Below are positions 1 to 12,361 of a DNA stretch of 45,447 bases, piece after piece; position 1 is the first letter of the stretch, and the number at the start of each line of letters is the position of its first letter. The position numbers and the translations under genes were made by a program. The DNA lies in assembly GCA_037176845.1 (NCBI GenBank), contig JAYKXP010000253.1, forward strand, positions 1 to 45,447, given 5' to 3'. Source of the stretch: Paramarasmius palmivorus (lineage: Eukaryota; Basidiomycota; Agaricomycetes; Agaricales; Marasmiaceae). The notes beneath the pieces are model-generated. The model saw nothing but the letters and a program-made list of their open reading frames with translations, searched no databases and had not been told where the DNA came from.

Positions 1-1190
1 ATCTTACGACCTCAGTGGCTATCTTGATATCACAGCTGTATGTCGCACTCTGGCGACTACCAGCTTTTCCACGTAGCGAAGGTTGCGCCAGTACTTCTGG
101 AACTTCGCAAGCCAGAGACCAGTTGCCATGCGTTCTTTGGTACATTGCCTTTGCTCAAGATGCACGACACTGCTTACACAATTTGTGCAAGGATGGGGAT
201 GAGACGACAGGACCACTGATAGGAAGCACTGGATCGGTTGGTGAGAGTCTTTCTTTCCTTGTGACACCCTCAGAGTCGAGTACTCGAAGAAGTCTGCTTT
301 TCTCAAGGTCGACATCTCAGATTTGAGACGCAATTGACCGCAGACTGCGCAGCCTCCTCTTCAATGCGAGCTTTGTCTTGCTTGGCACACGCTGAGGCGA
401 TGATATCTGCGACAACACTGTCATTCAACGGGCCGGAGGGTAGACGTATTCAGGATTTGCAATTGAGCCAGGCGAAGTGGAACCCAAATCTGCTGTTGGT
501 GCGGGAACTAGTAGAGGCTCACGCTCTGGGTCGTTGTTTTTGGTTTGTTAGACCAGACAATGGGTTCGATAGGAACAGTGACATGCGATCAGATGTCGAT
601 GCGGATGGTGCCAGAGGCCTGTTGATGGAAGGAGGTTGAATCACAAGAGGGTCGTCAACAGCAAACAGAGTTAGTGCTCCAGTACAATTTGGGCAATAGT
701 GGTTCGCGAACTGTTGCATGAGCTGAGGCAAGGTCATTTTCGAAGCGCCCTTGATGTTGTGAATAAGGGCGACCTTTCGAGCGTCGGTCAAGGTAATATT
801 CGGGAGAAGTACTGGGACAGGAATGTCAGTCAAAAGCGTATCTGGAGTGACTTGACACAACACATTACGAGGTACGCCATGAGAAAGGAAACGATACCGC
901 GAATAGAGAGTAAACTGTAGGAAGAGAGGCAGGGTGGGGGACAAAAAAAGGTTCTAGGATATCGGCGGGGACCAAATGTCTGGCACGCCCTCCACCGACA
1001 ATCTTAGGAGGAGAAAGGGGTATACTGTTATCCAATGACTTGAACACAGAAACAGTCGTTGCACAAATGGTACAGTCATGGGTGTCGAAAAATTGTTCCA
1101 ACAAACAAGGAGCAAGAGCAACATCTGTCGGTGCTCCGTGCGCTACAGCAATAGAGCGAGCTTCCCACAACGTCAAAGCCGCCACAGGAC
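1..1190 (-). pseudogene. Helitron-type protein, N-terminal part, decayed and cut by the left edge
   Basis: Read on the minus strand, three pieces in different frames follow the order of the N-terminal part of Agaricomycete Helitron helicase proteins. At about 1185-960 and 860-640 there are two copies of an H-x-C-x-x-C...F motif (HDCTICATTVSVF; HYCPNCTGALTLF), each preceded by a hydrophobic/basic helix. At about 370-340 a CAVCGQL motif begins a DUF6570-like stretch. At 130-25 the sequence ERMATGLWLAKF...YVEKLVVARVRH matches the usual end of that domain. The frame changes between pieces (for example near the T-run at about 950) with no convincing intron, so the copy is probably dead. The Rep and helicase domains would lie left of position 1. 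The family assignment rests on motif recall, not a search. Confidence 0.5.
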
Positions 1191-1299
1191 GCGCAACGGA
1201 GCCCGAACAAGCATATATTCGTTGCTACGAAAGGGTGTTGCAGCTTGGGGGGGGCCGTGCATGACAAATTGGAGCGATTGCAGGCCGTCAGCAACAGTA

Positions 1300-2600
1300 T
1301 CAAAGCGATTGATTGCATATGGTTCCATGCTCGATGGGGCACCAAAGTACAGGGTTGACGATGGTCTCTGAGTAGACAACAGGAAAGACGGACTCCGGAT
1401 TGTAACAACACACCATACTCAACAGTATTCAAACGGATATCCAACACCATAGATAACTCTTTCCAAAGAACTGTTCAGAGAGCATATGAATCGGATAGAA
1501 ACATAATATATTCGCAAATTGAGGTAGCATAAAAGGGATTCTCAGTCGACGTGCGTGAGACTGGTCAAAGGAAAGCATTTGGACTCGTAATCGGTTTAAG
1601 CACGCAATTTACGGAGGAACTGACATTCGCGAATAGCGTGCCAGGTCATGCGGCGTTGCAGGGTAACACGGGCAAGCATAAATATACACCATCATCTGAA
1701 GTAGGGACCGCTGAAGCAAGAAGAATAGGTACCAAAGGTCCTCGATAACAGAGTGGGGCGTCGACAATACAGTTGAAGCCGAGCGTTGAGCAATCGTGGA
1801 TGTCACCACGCTAGCATAGGACGACGAATAGGTACGAGAATTGGAAGACAACAACACGATCACTTGAGTTGACGAGCACGTACGGACAGTGATTGATGGG
1901 TGCAGAAAAACATAGGCGGGTTACCCATGTAGTTGGTACTGAAGGGAATTGGATAGACGCGTTAATGAGGTGTTGTATACACCTCTGGAGAAGATGCCAT
2001 CGTAAATGGCATGCCCGCGATTGACTATTCGTTCACGATGAACAAATAAGTCGCGCTGGCAATGGTAAAGCGGTAGGAAACCAAGGTCTGGACGCGACAT
2101 CAGACAAATTAACGGCTACAGTCCCAGAATATAAGTAGCGTTCCGTGAAAGAGACATTCAAAACCCACCGAGTATGAAATCATCACCAACATCTGCAAGC
2201 GCAGAGTCCATGCTCGAGACAAAGACACAGGTTTAAGGGTGTCTATGGTAGACCGTTCAACCAACATTCCGAGAGACGGAAAAAGATAAAACTACTCACA
2301 GCAGAACTGCATTATAAGGGGAAGCATATCGAACCGTCGAAGGACAACGAAGGGACTGTCAAAAACAAAATCAACCAACTGATATTCGAACGGCACGTGA
2401 TACAGGAAATATAGAGTACGTAAGTGTCATGTTACGGCGAGGACTCTACTTCGACCGCGGAAACAACACGGCGTCGTTTAGGGGAGGAGGAATTTCCACT
2501 GAGTCACGATCATCAAACACCCAATGTTCTTCCACAACACATTCAAAAGCCCACCGGAAGCGTTCACAATCTGCCAATGTAAGATCCAGCCCATTGTCCA
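1300..2600. other. Stretch without a recognisable gene
   Basis: Only short open frames are present, and none shows a known motif or joins its neighbours through convincing splice sites. It may hold the 5' flank of the Helitron remnant or the 3' flank of the JmjC remnant. Confidence 0.5.
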
Positions 2601-2629
2601 TACTTGACCTTCTTGCCTGCACGAATTTT

Positions 2630-5440
2630 AAGAATTTCTGCCAACACTACCGGGTCTCTCTCCATGTCGGCAAGAAGAAAAGATTCCACTCTCGTAGGTG
2701 TCTTCAAGGAGTGCTTTGCTATTGATGCTGTTTTGACCAAGGCCACCGACTGCTGGACTAGAAATGCTCGAGCGAGGTGGAAATAGAGACGACTGCAGAG
2801 CCCCTTCTGCGAGTGACGCTAACAAGCTCGTCAAGACGCTCGATGCACTCGCGACATAGCACACGCATCTCGGCAAACGTTTCCTCCATTTCGGTGAGGA
2901 ACGCGGATCCCTTTCGTCGTATCGGTCAGCAACGAGAATTGTGCCAAATTCCATTAGACTGAACATAGAAAACCACTGTATAAAGCCCTCCATGCACGCG
3001 ATGCTGGGAACGTGATCCACTGCAATAGGCTCGTGTCGACTGGCATCTTTCCAGAAACCTTGGACCGGTCTGGGTAATCACGTCGTGCCAATGAACCAGC
3101 ATCCTCACCAAGAGGTCAGGAACACAGGGTGGTCTGGTTGGTGATATGAAAGTCCCGAAAGAAGGTGTGAATGATGCCCCAAGATGACCTCTCGATACAT
3201 GTCGCGGAGTAGAAGTGCGAACCATGACACAGCGAAGGTTCGAGGGTGAACACAATGTGCGGCGTACACGGCACAGAATCTATAAAGGCAAATATTAGTG
3301 TATTACAAACACGAAGTTCAGCGGCACATACAGTCGATCGCCGGACAACAGTAGAACAGCTTTCACGTTTTGCGAGTCAGCACTACTCATGTCAAATTCG
3401 AAATGCTCGAAAGCATTAGCTTGAGACATGAAATCGATATCCGTGTTATCGGGTGACCCAAGAAACACAAGCTTTGCTCCGGACTCCACGTACAATTCGT
3501 GTGCGAAACCGTTGGCATCGACATGTGAAGGGTGGTGAGCATCGGCGTGGCCAGCAAATGCCAGTAAATATCACATCCAGGCACATGATTTGGCAAGACT
3601 TGAACCTCGTGAAGCCAAGGGTATAACGGTAGAGAATACAAGTTGCTGGAAACGAGAGGGGTGACAAGCGGTCCGTCCGTGCCAGGTATGTCCAACCATG
3701 TTCAATACTTTGCCATGCGACCAGCGTGAAATTGAGCGACAACATCCAGGAAAGGCGGAAACAACGTGGTCGCGTGACCTTCTGTATCACCGCGAATTGA
3801 TAGATCTAGTAGATAGCTGACGTGAATAACCAAAAGATCGAACAGGGAAGGGACGGACCATGAACAGCACGTTGACAAGTTGTCGAGCCTAGACGAGATA
3901 GGAAAGCAGCATCGATAGCCACGGGGGTGCCGACCTGATGAACCACAATATGGTTGTACCTGAGCATCGACGACAGGAGACCTCGATCCGCCGTTAAATG
4001 GAAACCACCTCCGTATACTCCAACACCCCCCCCAATCCTAAAAGCCTCTTTCGCAGAACGTTCTATGTGTTCTGTCGCAAGAGCCTCATACCGAAAGTTG
4101 GTGAGCCTGCGCCGGAGGATGCATGCCACATGAGCGTTGGTACAGAGCGCACGTTCAACCAGTGTATCGAACAAAACGACAGTTTCTCTGGCCTAAGAAA
4201 CCAATTAGGTCACGTACGCAATACCTGTTGATGCACATACATAAAACGCTGGTTGGTAAACGATGATCGAACCGCTTTGGTGGCGAACAAGTAGTGTTGC
4301 CCGAGTATACGCTGATAAGGACTAATGAGGATGCACATATATCACAAAATAAGCACTGACCTTTTTGTAGTAACAGGAACCAGCGGGCGTGCCACATGTT
4401 CAGTGAAATCATTTTTAGTAACACCTTCACTTGAAGTTTGAAGAGGTCTGCGCTTCGCAAGGATCCACATGATGGCATCTTCTGTATAAGAGACGACATA
4501 CGATCGCGGAGTTTACGATCCGTCTGTGAAGGAGAGGCGGGTCTTCTTCTTCCTCTTGCGACTATTTTCCACCGTCACCTCCCACACATGGTTCATCTTG
4601 TCGACGCATGGCTCGGTTACCACCGGGTCTTGATCTGTCACCACCGCTTGTGGTTCATCACCGTGATTGGGTCAGTCATGACCGCGTCTGGGTCGGTCAC
4701 CACCACCTCTGGACCAGTGACCACTGCCTCTGGTTCGTCACCGTGTTTGGATCAATCACTGCCGCATCTGGTCCAGTCACCACTGTGTTTGGTTCAGTCA
4801 CCACCACCGCTTGGTTCAGTCACCTCGACGCACAGGCTCACCATAGCTAGGACAGTTCGGGTCAGTCACCACTGTGTTTGGTTCAGTCACCACCACGCTT
4901 GGTTCAGTCACCCGTCGGACGCAACGGCTCAACATAGCTAGGACAGGTCCGCGGGCTCCGGATCGCCGCTTGCATAAGAAATCATTTGTTGAAATAGCAT
5001 GAATGTCATCAGCGAGCTTGGCCCAATCGAAATCGGTGGGAAACAACATCGGAGCTGACTGCTCTGGGGGAAGAGTATCTGTTGAACAAGTCTGATTTGA
5101 CGTCCGACAGCGACAAATTCCTTACTCACCTTGTGCTTCAACAGTGCCCCGAGTTCCGTTGGCAGATCGCTATCGAAAGAGCAGGAGGTGGAGAAGACGC
5201 AATACCCGCACCTGTACCGGTGAAAGCGAGTAATCAGAATAGTGCTAATGTTCGAGGCAGAAGAAACCTCACGAGGGAGGAAGAACGCTGATTCGCTGCC
5301 TGCCCCGTCGAGCAAGGGAAGTACGCGGTCAAAATGCCGCAAGACTGACTGGACGTTGATAACGCCACGCGCCATATGAAACAATTCATTCCACAGAAAA
5401 GACTCCACCCTTTTGAGTACTGGAGGACGAATGTTACCAA
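2630..5440 (-). pseudogene. JmjC-domain-like protein, frameshifted copy
   Basis: Minus-strand pieces line up with the Agaricomycete JmjC-like hydroxylase/demethylase family. Starting from the 5' side: ARGVINVQSVLRHFDRVLPL (about 5390-5330), FDWAKLADDI...RSGARGPVLAML (about 5040-4930), a V-T-E/D-P repeat ending in a basic RKRKKKTR segment (4920-4500), MLRYNHIVVH (about 3970), ATPMLTTLHM then HVDANGFAHELYVESG (3560-3480), SGDRLY, then CTPHIVFTLEPSLCHGSHFY (3280-3210), and VRMLVHWHD (about 3110). HVD and the later CHGSH supply the expected HxD...H iron ligands. However, the frame shifts just before HVDANG, again at the SGDRLY-CTPH junction, and again near 3130 and 2900. I therefore call a pseudogene. 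Assembly errors or unrecognised introns are the alternative. Confidence 0.55.
4605..4946. repeat. Minisatellite of GGTTCAGTCACC-type units inside the JmjC remnant
   Basis: About a dozen degenerate units of roughly 20-30 bp share the core TGGTTCAGTCACCAC. In addition, a segment of about 90 bp is duplicated: ACGCA..GGCTCA.CATAGCTAGGACAG occurs near 4829 and again near 4919. On the minus strand the units encode runs of V-V-T-(E/D/G)-P. Some units lack one base (GTGACGAACC beside GTGACTGAACC), which breaks the frame. Confidence 0.8.
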
Positions 5441-5518
5441 AATGAAACCAAGCCTAACAATACAAGAAATACAGCAAAAATTTCTGGGGGAGTACGTAAA
5501 ATCCCACCTTTCACAAGG

Positions 5519-6034
5519 TCAGTCGCCTGTTTTACACGATTGGCTGTGAAGTCGCATGAGAAAATTAGCGGATATATCGCAAGGCGTGAACAAGGGTTGG
5601 CGCAGCTGGTATACATCGAGGTCGTCCACGGACTGGAACGGCTTGGTAAAGTCAAGCATAGCTTTGCATTTTTCCATTCCTAACAGAGATTTACTGCGAG
5701 TGAAGACAACACAAAGCAGGAAACACTTACGAGGTAAACAATGGTACAGATCCTTGCTGCTGTCAGAAAGTCCTTGTTGCCCTGTAAGAGCCAATTCATA
5801 TAAAAGGCAGCTGCCTCGAAATTGTGGAGTTGCTGTTGAGGGTAATGGTATCCCTTCTGTCAGCAACGTGTGCAATTGCCGGAAAGCAGCGTGTAACAGA
5901 CGACAACCTGGCTTGTTGCAGCCTCGTCTAACGCTCAGGAGGGGAGCAATCACGCCCTGGGGCCTCCGTAACTGTTCAGCAACATTCCGTATCATAGCGG
6001 CCAACCACCCTTCTCGTAAGTGCCGAAATACCAA
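5519..6034 (-). other. Open frame upstream of the JmjC remnant, possibly its 5' exons
   Basis: A 171-codon minus-strand frame without a recognised domain. A neighbouring frame reads FEAAAFYMNWLLQGNKDFL and meets a GTAAGT donor at about 5725, so exons of the JmjC-like gene may lie here. Too uncertain to model. Confidence 0.25.
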
Positions 6035-6039
6035 CTAGG

Positions 6040-7870
6040 GAGATGTGTTACACCAGCTGAACCGAACGCAAATGCACTCACCAGCTTCAGTGTCGTTTTA
6101 TCAAAAGAATACCGAGAAACGGTGGGGTGATCAACCAAAACAAGGTCCAGGTCGCAGATGCAGTCCCCCGCAACGGTATATCGTCCTCCTCCTATTATCA
6201 AGCCAACACTATAAAAATATTGCAATAACTCAACACCAAGAAAAAAGATGAAAAGCCAAGAGATTACCATCGTTAAACGCATGTCAACCTCATAGCTGCG
6301 CTTAGTAAGCTTATCGTACACCATAAAAAAGTCATGACGAATCGCCTGACCTCAATAAAATCAAAGTCTCTTCAATCTAATGGTGTCAGCATCATGACAG
6401 AAAAACCACTAACAACAATCCCTTCAGTCACTCAAATAACCACACCGCCACCAAGCCCTCAATGAACAGAAGACACCTCTACAAGAAAACTCCTAACCCA
6501 AAATACACAACATTACAACAGAAACCACCTCCTCCTAAAAGCTCAAAAAAAAAAATAGATTAAAAACAACTCACCCACGGTGGAACTTACCATCCGGCAC
6601 ACCCATGAACAAGTAAATTACAAAAAATCAAAAACGTATAGCAAAATTTCCAAAATGAGAAGCTAGTACATGAATAAAAAAATCATGATGACACTAAAAC
6701 CTAACCATTCGAGTGAATCATGGATGCCACATCAAGGAAACGAAACCCAAAAACAACGCCATGACGGGACCCGCTGATTGCTGTCGATTCCGGACAGAAG
6801 ACTCGTGTGAAAGAACTGCAATTGAACTGGGATTGCGCAAGATTCTTGTAATGCAGAGAAGAACTTCGCGCGTGGCTGACCAAAAACGTTTAGAACAATT
6901 AGGGAGTATATCAAGCCTCGCACCTTCAGTCATCAGGCAAAATACTCAACCGATGTTTCTCGTCAGCAATAAAAGACGTATACCAAGGCATAGATTTCAT
7001 GAAAGAGCGCAGACGGGTCGTGATCTCCATGAAAAGAAGCCATGTTGGTTACAGGATTCAAAAGTGAGGGCCTGAGTATGAACAAGACGGAAGTCACAGC
7101 GTGACTTCCGTCACAAAAACGGCGCTTTACCATGATGAACCAGCAAGCAACATCGGATGAGGCACTGCTCCAAGCTTTAGAGTTGGCGTAAAGAAATTGT
7201 GGACAAGATACAAACGATTCGACGCAACGTCGCTCAAGCAGACGCACTGTTCAGGATCCAAACAGCTTGAAGCGGAGATCCAGAGTAAGTCATATTCTAC
7301 CCCAACCTGAAAGGACGTTCACGCCGTTTATCCTTTTATACGCCAATCAGGATTGAGGAAGTCAATAGGACCTTGCCACGAACATTGTCCCTCTATTACC
7401 AACCGCAACACCTCAGACCACCGTTCCCAGTACACCAGCAATTGGTCATGGCGAGAGCTAGCCGTTGACCGATTGACGCAGCGACTCTTTGGTCTTGACG
7501 GCGGATGAACGCTATCCCGATGGTTCAGTCTCCTGCCAGCCTTAGAGTCTCCAGAAACACTCTATACAAGGTAGTTACCAGTTGACTGGAACACAACATG
7601 GAAGCTAATTACCTGTTCCAAATATGGGAATTACATGATAGAAGGTTGTCCTAACGAGGCCGGAAACACAGGTAAAAAGCCAGGGACAGGATTGAACAGG
7701 TGACCTCACAGACAACCCCGGTGCCAAAGCCACTATACTATTACTCCGATATATCATGGAGTATTAAGTTTAATTCAACACATTGAGAACAAACATACAG
7801 GCAGCCAACAATTCGAGCAGAATCTACACGCATAACAACAATAAACCACGCAGAACCGGAATATATCTCT
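6040..7870. other. AT-rich stretch without a gene
   Basis: No coding signal was recognised. Small structures seen are an inverted repeat GGAAGTCAC-ag-GTGACTTCC near 7089-7109, a TTACCTGTTCC / GGAAACACAGGTAA pair at about 7608-7674, and TACTCC...GGAGTA near 7742-7764. This is where one end of the proposed outer KDZ element should fall, but no matching inverted end was found by eye. Confidence 0.5.
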
Positions 7871-7879
7871 ACAGAAGCA

Positions 7880-10800
7880 TCAGAATCCATCAACCTCTGG
7901 ATCCCACTCCTTCACGCTCTCGTCGCCGTCTGTCCCTTCAAAATCTGTTCCCCCATCAAGACCATCATAAAAGCTATGCTCATCCTCCTCTTCTTCGTCT
8001 GAATCACTACCATCATCTGAAGAACTCTCATCCAAGGATCCATCGACATTCACATCATCCCTTACAATACCTTTCAGCGCCTTCACCTCCGATCTCTCAA
8101 CGACCTCCAATGGCTTCTTCCACTCGACCGTGAACGCATCCTTTAATGCTCTCTGCAATTCCGCTTGGGCTAGTGCATACGCACGCGATCCCTCTTGCTC
8201 TGCATCTTCTCGGTTCAACGTTTCTTCGCCACAAGCCTCCCATTGCTGAGCTCTCCATTCAAGGTACTCCAGAGTCCGACGCATTTCCTCTTGAACCAAT
8301 AACACCTCCTCCTTGGCCCGTCTCGCTCTAGCACGGCTTTTGCACCACTCCGTACGCAGCACTTCATTGCTGTTCTCATCTGCTCCATCCTCGACATCAA
8401 TCCCGCCTCCAGATAGCCAAATCCAGGACAGCTCTTTGCGCGTTTCACCGGTACCGAATTTGCTGCGATGTTCCCATTCTTGCCGATCCGGATGAATGAG
8501 ATCGAGGTCGTCGTCGTTCCGCAGGTCGTCATCACGATCTTCATCCTCCCTAGAACACACCTCTCGGAACTTGTCAAGCCGTTCTTGTTCCTCTGTATCT
8601 TCCTCCATGGTCCCTTTCCTGCCACTTTCTGCCTTGATCATACCCGGATCACGGTAGCTCCGAATATCTTCGTTCCTCAACGGCCTCAACGACCTCTCCC
8701 AATTTCCTGGTCCTGCCAGCCGAAGATACGCTTTACGAGCCTCTCGATACCTTGCGGCATACCACTTAGCTCTTCGTACCACGCGGTTGATGACTTCCCT
8801 AGACTTGCCGGACTGCCGTTGACCCCGTACGTTGGTATTTTTGAACAACATCATTCTGGTCTTGACGCGAAGCGTGTGTCGAACACCATGCAGGGAGTCG
8901 TAGCATCTGGCATGCTGCAGCTTGGCCTCCGCAGTGCGCAAGCCAGCTGAGCAGATGACGTCGATGCGATCGCTAGGCAATTCCGAAGGGAGCCACAGTT
9001 TGGTATGCTCCGGATGCTCTTCGATGTCAAAATCTGTGTCCTTCGCGTCTGTCAAGTGCTGCGCCAAACCCGGCATGTAGATGGGCTGGATGTCCTGGAA
9101 GACTCGGAGACGTCGTCGTAGCGCGTTTCGCTGATCAGTCAGCTTGCGGGATTGTTTGATTGTACCCTCACGTTTCTGATCTTCACGGCGTTGGACCAAC
9201 TTTGTTCTGCAAGTTCCTGATATGAGCACCAGAATAATCAAAGAAAATCATCACACGCACTGTGAATCCCGAATCTCCAGTCCCATTACGATGAAACCAG
9301 CCGCTGATACTGCGTGGTGCTGACTACCTCCCATTTTCAGCCGTTTCTCCTCCTCTACTGCCAGTTCTTGAAGGGCCTTCTGCTCACTGATGACTGGTAC
9401 AGCGAAATCTTTCGTTAATGTTGATATCAGAGCAACTAAACAATCCGAGCTCACATTCTTCCTCTATGTGGTAGGGATTTGCGACGTTTTTTTTGGGGTA
9501 AGGAGCAGCCTCCCATTGAACGCACATAGCCTCCCACTGTTCGACCAGTTCTTGAGGCAGATTGGCGGTCAGCTCTTCGTGAGCTACGGTTTGCAGATTG
9601 CGATCTTTCACGGCGTCCTTCCGTCTACGTGCGAGAGTCTTCCCTATTTTCCGCGAGTAAGAGTTAGTTGGTAATACATTCTTGAACCTGTTTCAAACGC
9701 ACCCATGGACATGTACTTGTCGTTGTTCCAAGACCCAACATGTGAGTCAATGTAGTCCTCCCGAGACCCAGGTCCCATGGTCTTGGTAGAGTTTCCAAGA
9801 TTGTTATGTTCGCCCCAAAGCCGCTCCATACTCTCGCCGTCGGTGTGGCCGCTCCCGTCAATCAGGTTGAGATTATATTGCTGATGGTCTCCTCCTTGCT
9901 TATGACCTGGCTCATGTAGCTTGCCAATAGCCGGCCTAACCTCCATGGAATCCGACGAGGGAAAATCGATTTCTTCCGGCCAATCTGACACACGCTGGTA
10001 AAAATGTATGAACCACTGGCATGCGATGTCATAGACCAGCAGGGCTGCGAGCAGCTGCATGAAATCTCGCATCGCAACACCCAGTATGTAATCCATATTG
10101 CGATACCTGAAAGTTATCTAAGTCTCAGGCAATCGCTCAATAGCATCAACTTGTATGAAACGTACCGTTCGCCTTTGTGGAGGTTACCCAGTTTTACGAA
10201 CATGTCCGATCTTCCGCAGCACACGCCTCCAACCCCAGTATAACGAAGGCCCTTTGAGAACTTCGTATTTTGCTTCGCCAGTGCCGCTAGAGGCACACAA
10301 GTTGTAATCTATTCACAACAGTGAGCAATGATCAAATGCACAAAGTGTTTGGCTACCTCGTCCCCTTCCGGATTTTGCAGGGCATACTTCTCATATTCAC
10401 GCCGTTTCACGAAAATACCGAGACCGTCGTTGAGCGAAGGGTCTCGAGAGTGAGAGGAAACCAGCTGTTCCTTTAGACGAAAATTAGCGTCTATGCAAAG
10501 GCACAGCTGGTACAAAAATCTAATGGACGCTGTCAGTTTCAGTAGAGAGTCTACATTCAATAACAACTTACGCCTGAGACGTCTCCTCCCAACCAAAGGG
10601 TAAATTGATTCCCGGCCAAGGGCATGACGGGCATCGAACAATCAACCGACCCTCTTTCTGCCTCTGATTTACTACGTCTCCAGCAATTCCTTCTACGCCA
10701 TCCGGGTCATGAGCGCCACCGCTCCAGAGCACCATCTTGAGATGCCTCCACTGCCTAATCATCATGAGCAAAGGCCGGTATCTCGACTTAGGCACCTTGA

Positions 10801-12264
10801 GGCCAGTACCATCGGTGAGCTTCTCCAGTGCTCGGTAGAAATCGTGTGTCGAACCTTTCGTGGTGAACGATGTCTTCTGAAGCGAATCTAGGTAGTTGAA
10901 AGTGGCACAGGTGGTGATTCGACCCTCAGTTACCGTCGCTGGATAAAGGCCCCGACGGAGAAGTTGCTGGTAATGAGGGATTTTTTTGTGGCAGCCACAG
11001 AACCACAAGTCGACCTTGTGGATGCCGTTGGTGTGCAATATACGCAGCTTTGAATGGCTATGAACAGGGCGAGCACAGTTCCATCCCGTGTGGTTGAGTT
11101 GAATGGACACGCCTAATTTACGCAGTGAAGTAGGGCGAAAAAAGTCTCCATTCCACTCCTGTTGAGACACTCAGCTGGGGTAACTAACCATTTGCAGAGC
11201 CACGTACCTCAATTCTATGAAACGGAAGCCTGCGGTGTCGTTGTTTGCAGCAGTCCTGGCACACGATTTCGGCACCAAAGCAGTCTACACATCTGAATCG
11301 AGCTTCTCGATTCATTTCTTCTACCTCCTCTTGCCCGAGACGATTCTGACCACGACAGTCCGGACATAGTTGTTGCTTTCGGACGTCACCTCGGCCTTTC
11401 GATCGTAGTAGTTCCCCAAGGAAAATGTCTCTGCAATTCGTCTTCCAAAATATATTCGGTCGTTTCTGAGGACGTTGGTTCAAAGTTAGCATAGCAAAGG
11501 ATGAAAGTGATATGAAGGTACATACAGTCATCCACCAGGTCGCGTAACAAAACCTTAAAACACCCTGTTACATCCTTCTTCCACAAGTGCCATGAAAATC
11601 GTGGGTCAGAACATGTTCTTTGTGCCTTTAAGCTTGTGTAAAACAAGAAACATGAAGCAATATCGATTGTGTGTAGCCAGTGGAGGCAGAATGGTGTCGA
11701 AATGAAACAAAATCAGCGTGAGAATATTGTAAGTCCACCTTTCAGATGTCCGTACATCGTCCGTACCACCCCTGCGTTCTTTGGAACATTTTTAAGGCAT
11801 AGAAATGACAGGAAATATTCCTATGAAAATTGTTTGAAGTGTGTAACTCATCAAATAAATGAAGGGTAGGCTGCAGGAGGCAGAACAATTTTGTTACGCA
11901 GCCTGATGTTGTTACGCGGCGTGGTGGATGACTGTACTGCACGCATACTCTTGCGCTTCCTCTTCTTTCCCCGTTTCGAATCCAGAGCTTCCGCGTCCTC
12001 GAATATTTCGGCGTTTAAAACTGCATCATACAGATCATTTGAGGAGTCCAAAGCAAAATCTTTCCACTCCTCCTCCTCCTCAACCCACTCTGACGACCTA
12101 TTCCATTCTGACCTTCCCTTTCCCGGAGAGTAGTTAATGACCCCTCTCCGCCCATCCGCCAGGACACGTTCCTCCCGAGCCGGAATAATGTCGATGTCGA
12201 AATCATCTTCAGTTTCAATGCGATCGCGGTAAATGCGTCCTTTGAGTTTGTGCTTGGGAGCCAT
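7880..12264 (-). CDS. KDZ transposase with CxC2-type cysteine cluster (KDZ1)
   Basis: A multi-exon DDE transposase of the Kyakuja-Dileera-Zisupton superfamily. The first exon (from ATG 12264) is acidic and ends with a nuclear-localisation-like KRGKKRKRK. The cysteine cluster at about 11440-11208 reads CPDC, CVDC, CQDCC, then RHRRLPFHRIE. Catalytic motifs: CIDANFRLK (Asp at 10489-10491), LVYDIACQW (about 10040) and TDGESMERLW (about 9850-9820). The last exon (9206-7880) is an uninterrupted 440-residue tail with a coiled-coil/acidic end. Likely exons, 5' to 3': 11465-11208, 11158-10572, 10519-10357, 10308-10166, 10106-9703, 9643-9455, 9408-9262, 9206-7880. The link between exon 1 (ends near 11870) and 11465 is unresolved. 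All three acidic residues remain. The Cys found in the KDZ2 motif HGHERKC is missing here (GHKQGG), so activity is uncertain. Confidence 0.88.
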
Positions 12265-12293
12265 TCCAGGGTCTGTGAACGTGCAGGTGAAAA

Positions 12294-12326
12294 CGTGACT
12301 CCGTGACCTGTGACACTCGCAGTCAC
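12294..12326. promoter_or_regulatory. GTGAC/GTCAC cluster upstream of KDZ1
   Basis: Four GTGAC or GTCAC pentamers lie within 33 bp, about 30-60 bp upstream of the KDZ1 start codon. Similar clusters sit in two divergent promoters of the inner element (24.2 and 29.8 kb). A regulatory role is inferred. Confidence 0.4.
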
Positions 12327-12361
12327 TCCTTGCTATCAACCATCATCGTCGTTCTCTCTGT

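Noticed and set aside
4438..4941. Plus-strand 167-codon frame through the minisatellite
   Set aside because: Its content is only the translated repeat (VTTASG.. units) on the opposite strand of the JmjC remnant. No start context, introns or homologous part.
4605..4946. CRISPR-like array
   Set aside because: Units are degenerate, directly adjacent and partly coding. Eukaryotic context.
7600..7680. Left end of the outer KDZ1 element at the TTACCTGT / ACAGGTAA pair
   Set aside because: Resembles the ACAGGTTA end of the inner element, but the two arms face each other within 70 bp, no palindrome array is nearby, and no partner was found beyond 36.66 kb.
8146..8950. Plus-strand frames opposite the KDZ1 last exon
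   Set aside because: Shadow frames of the 440-codon transposase tail, with no domain of their own.
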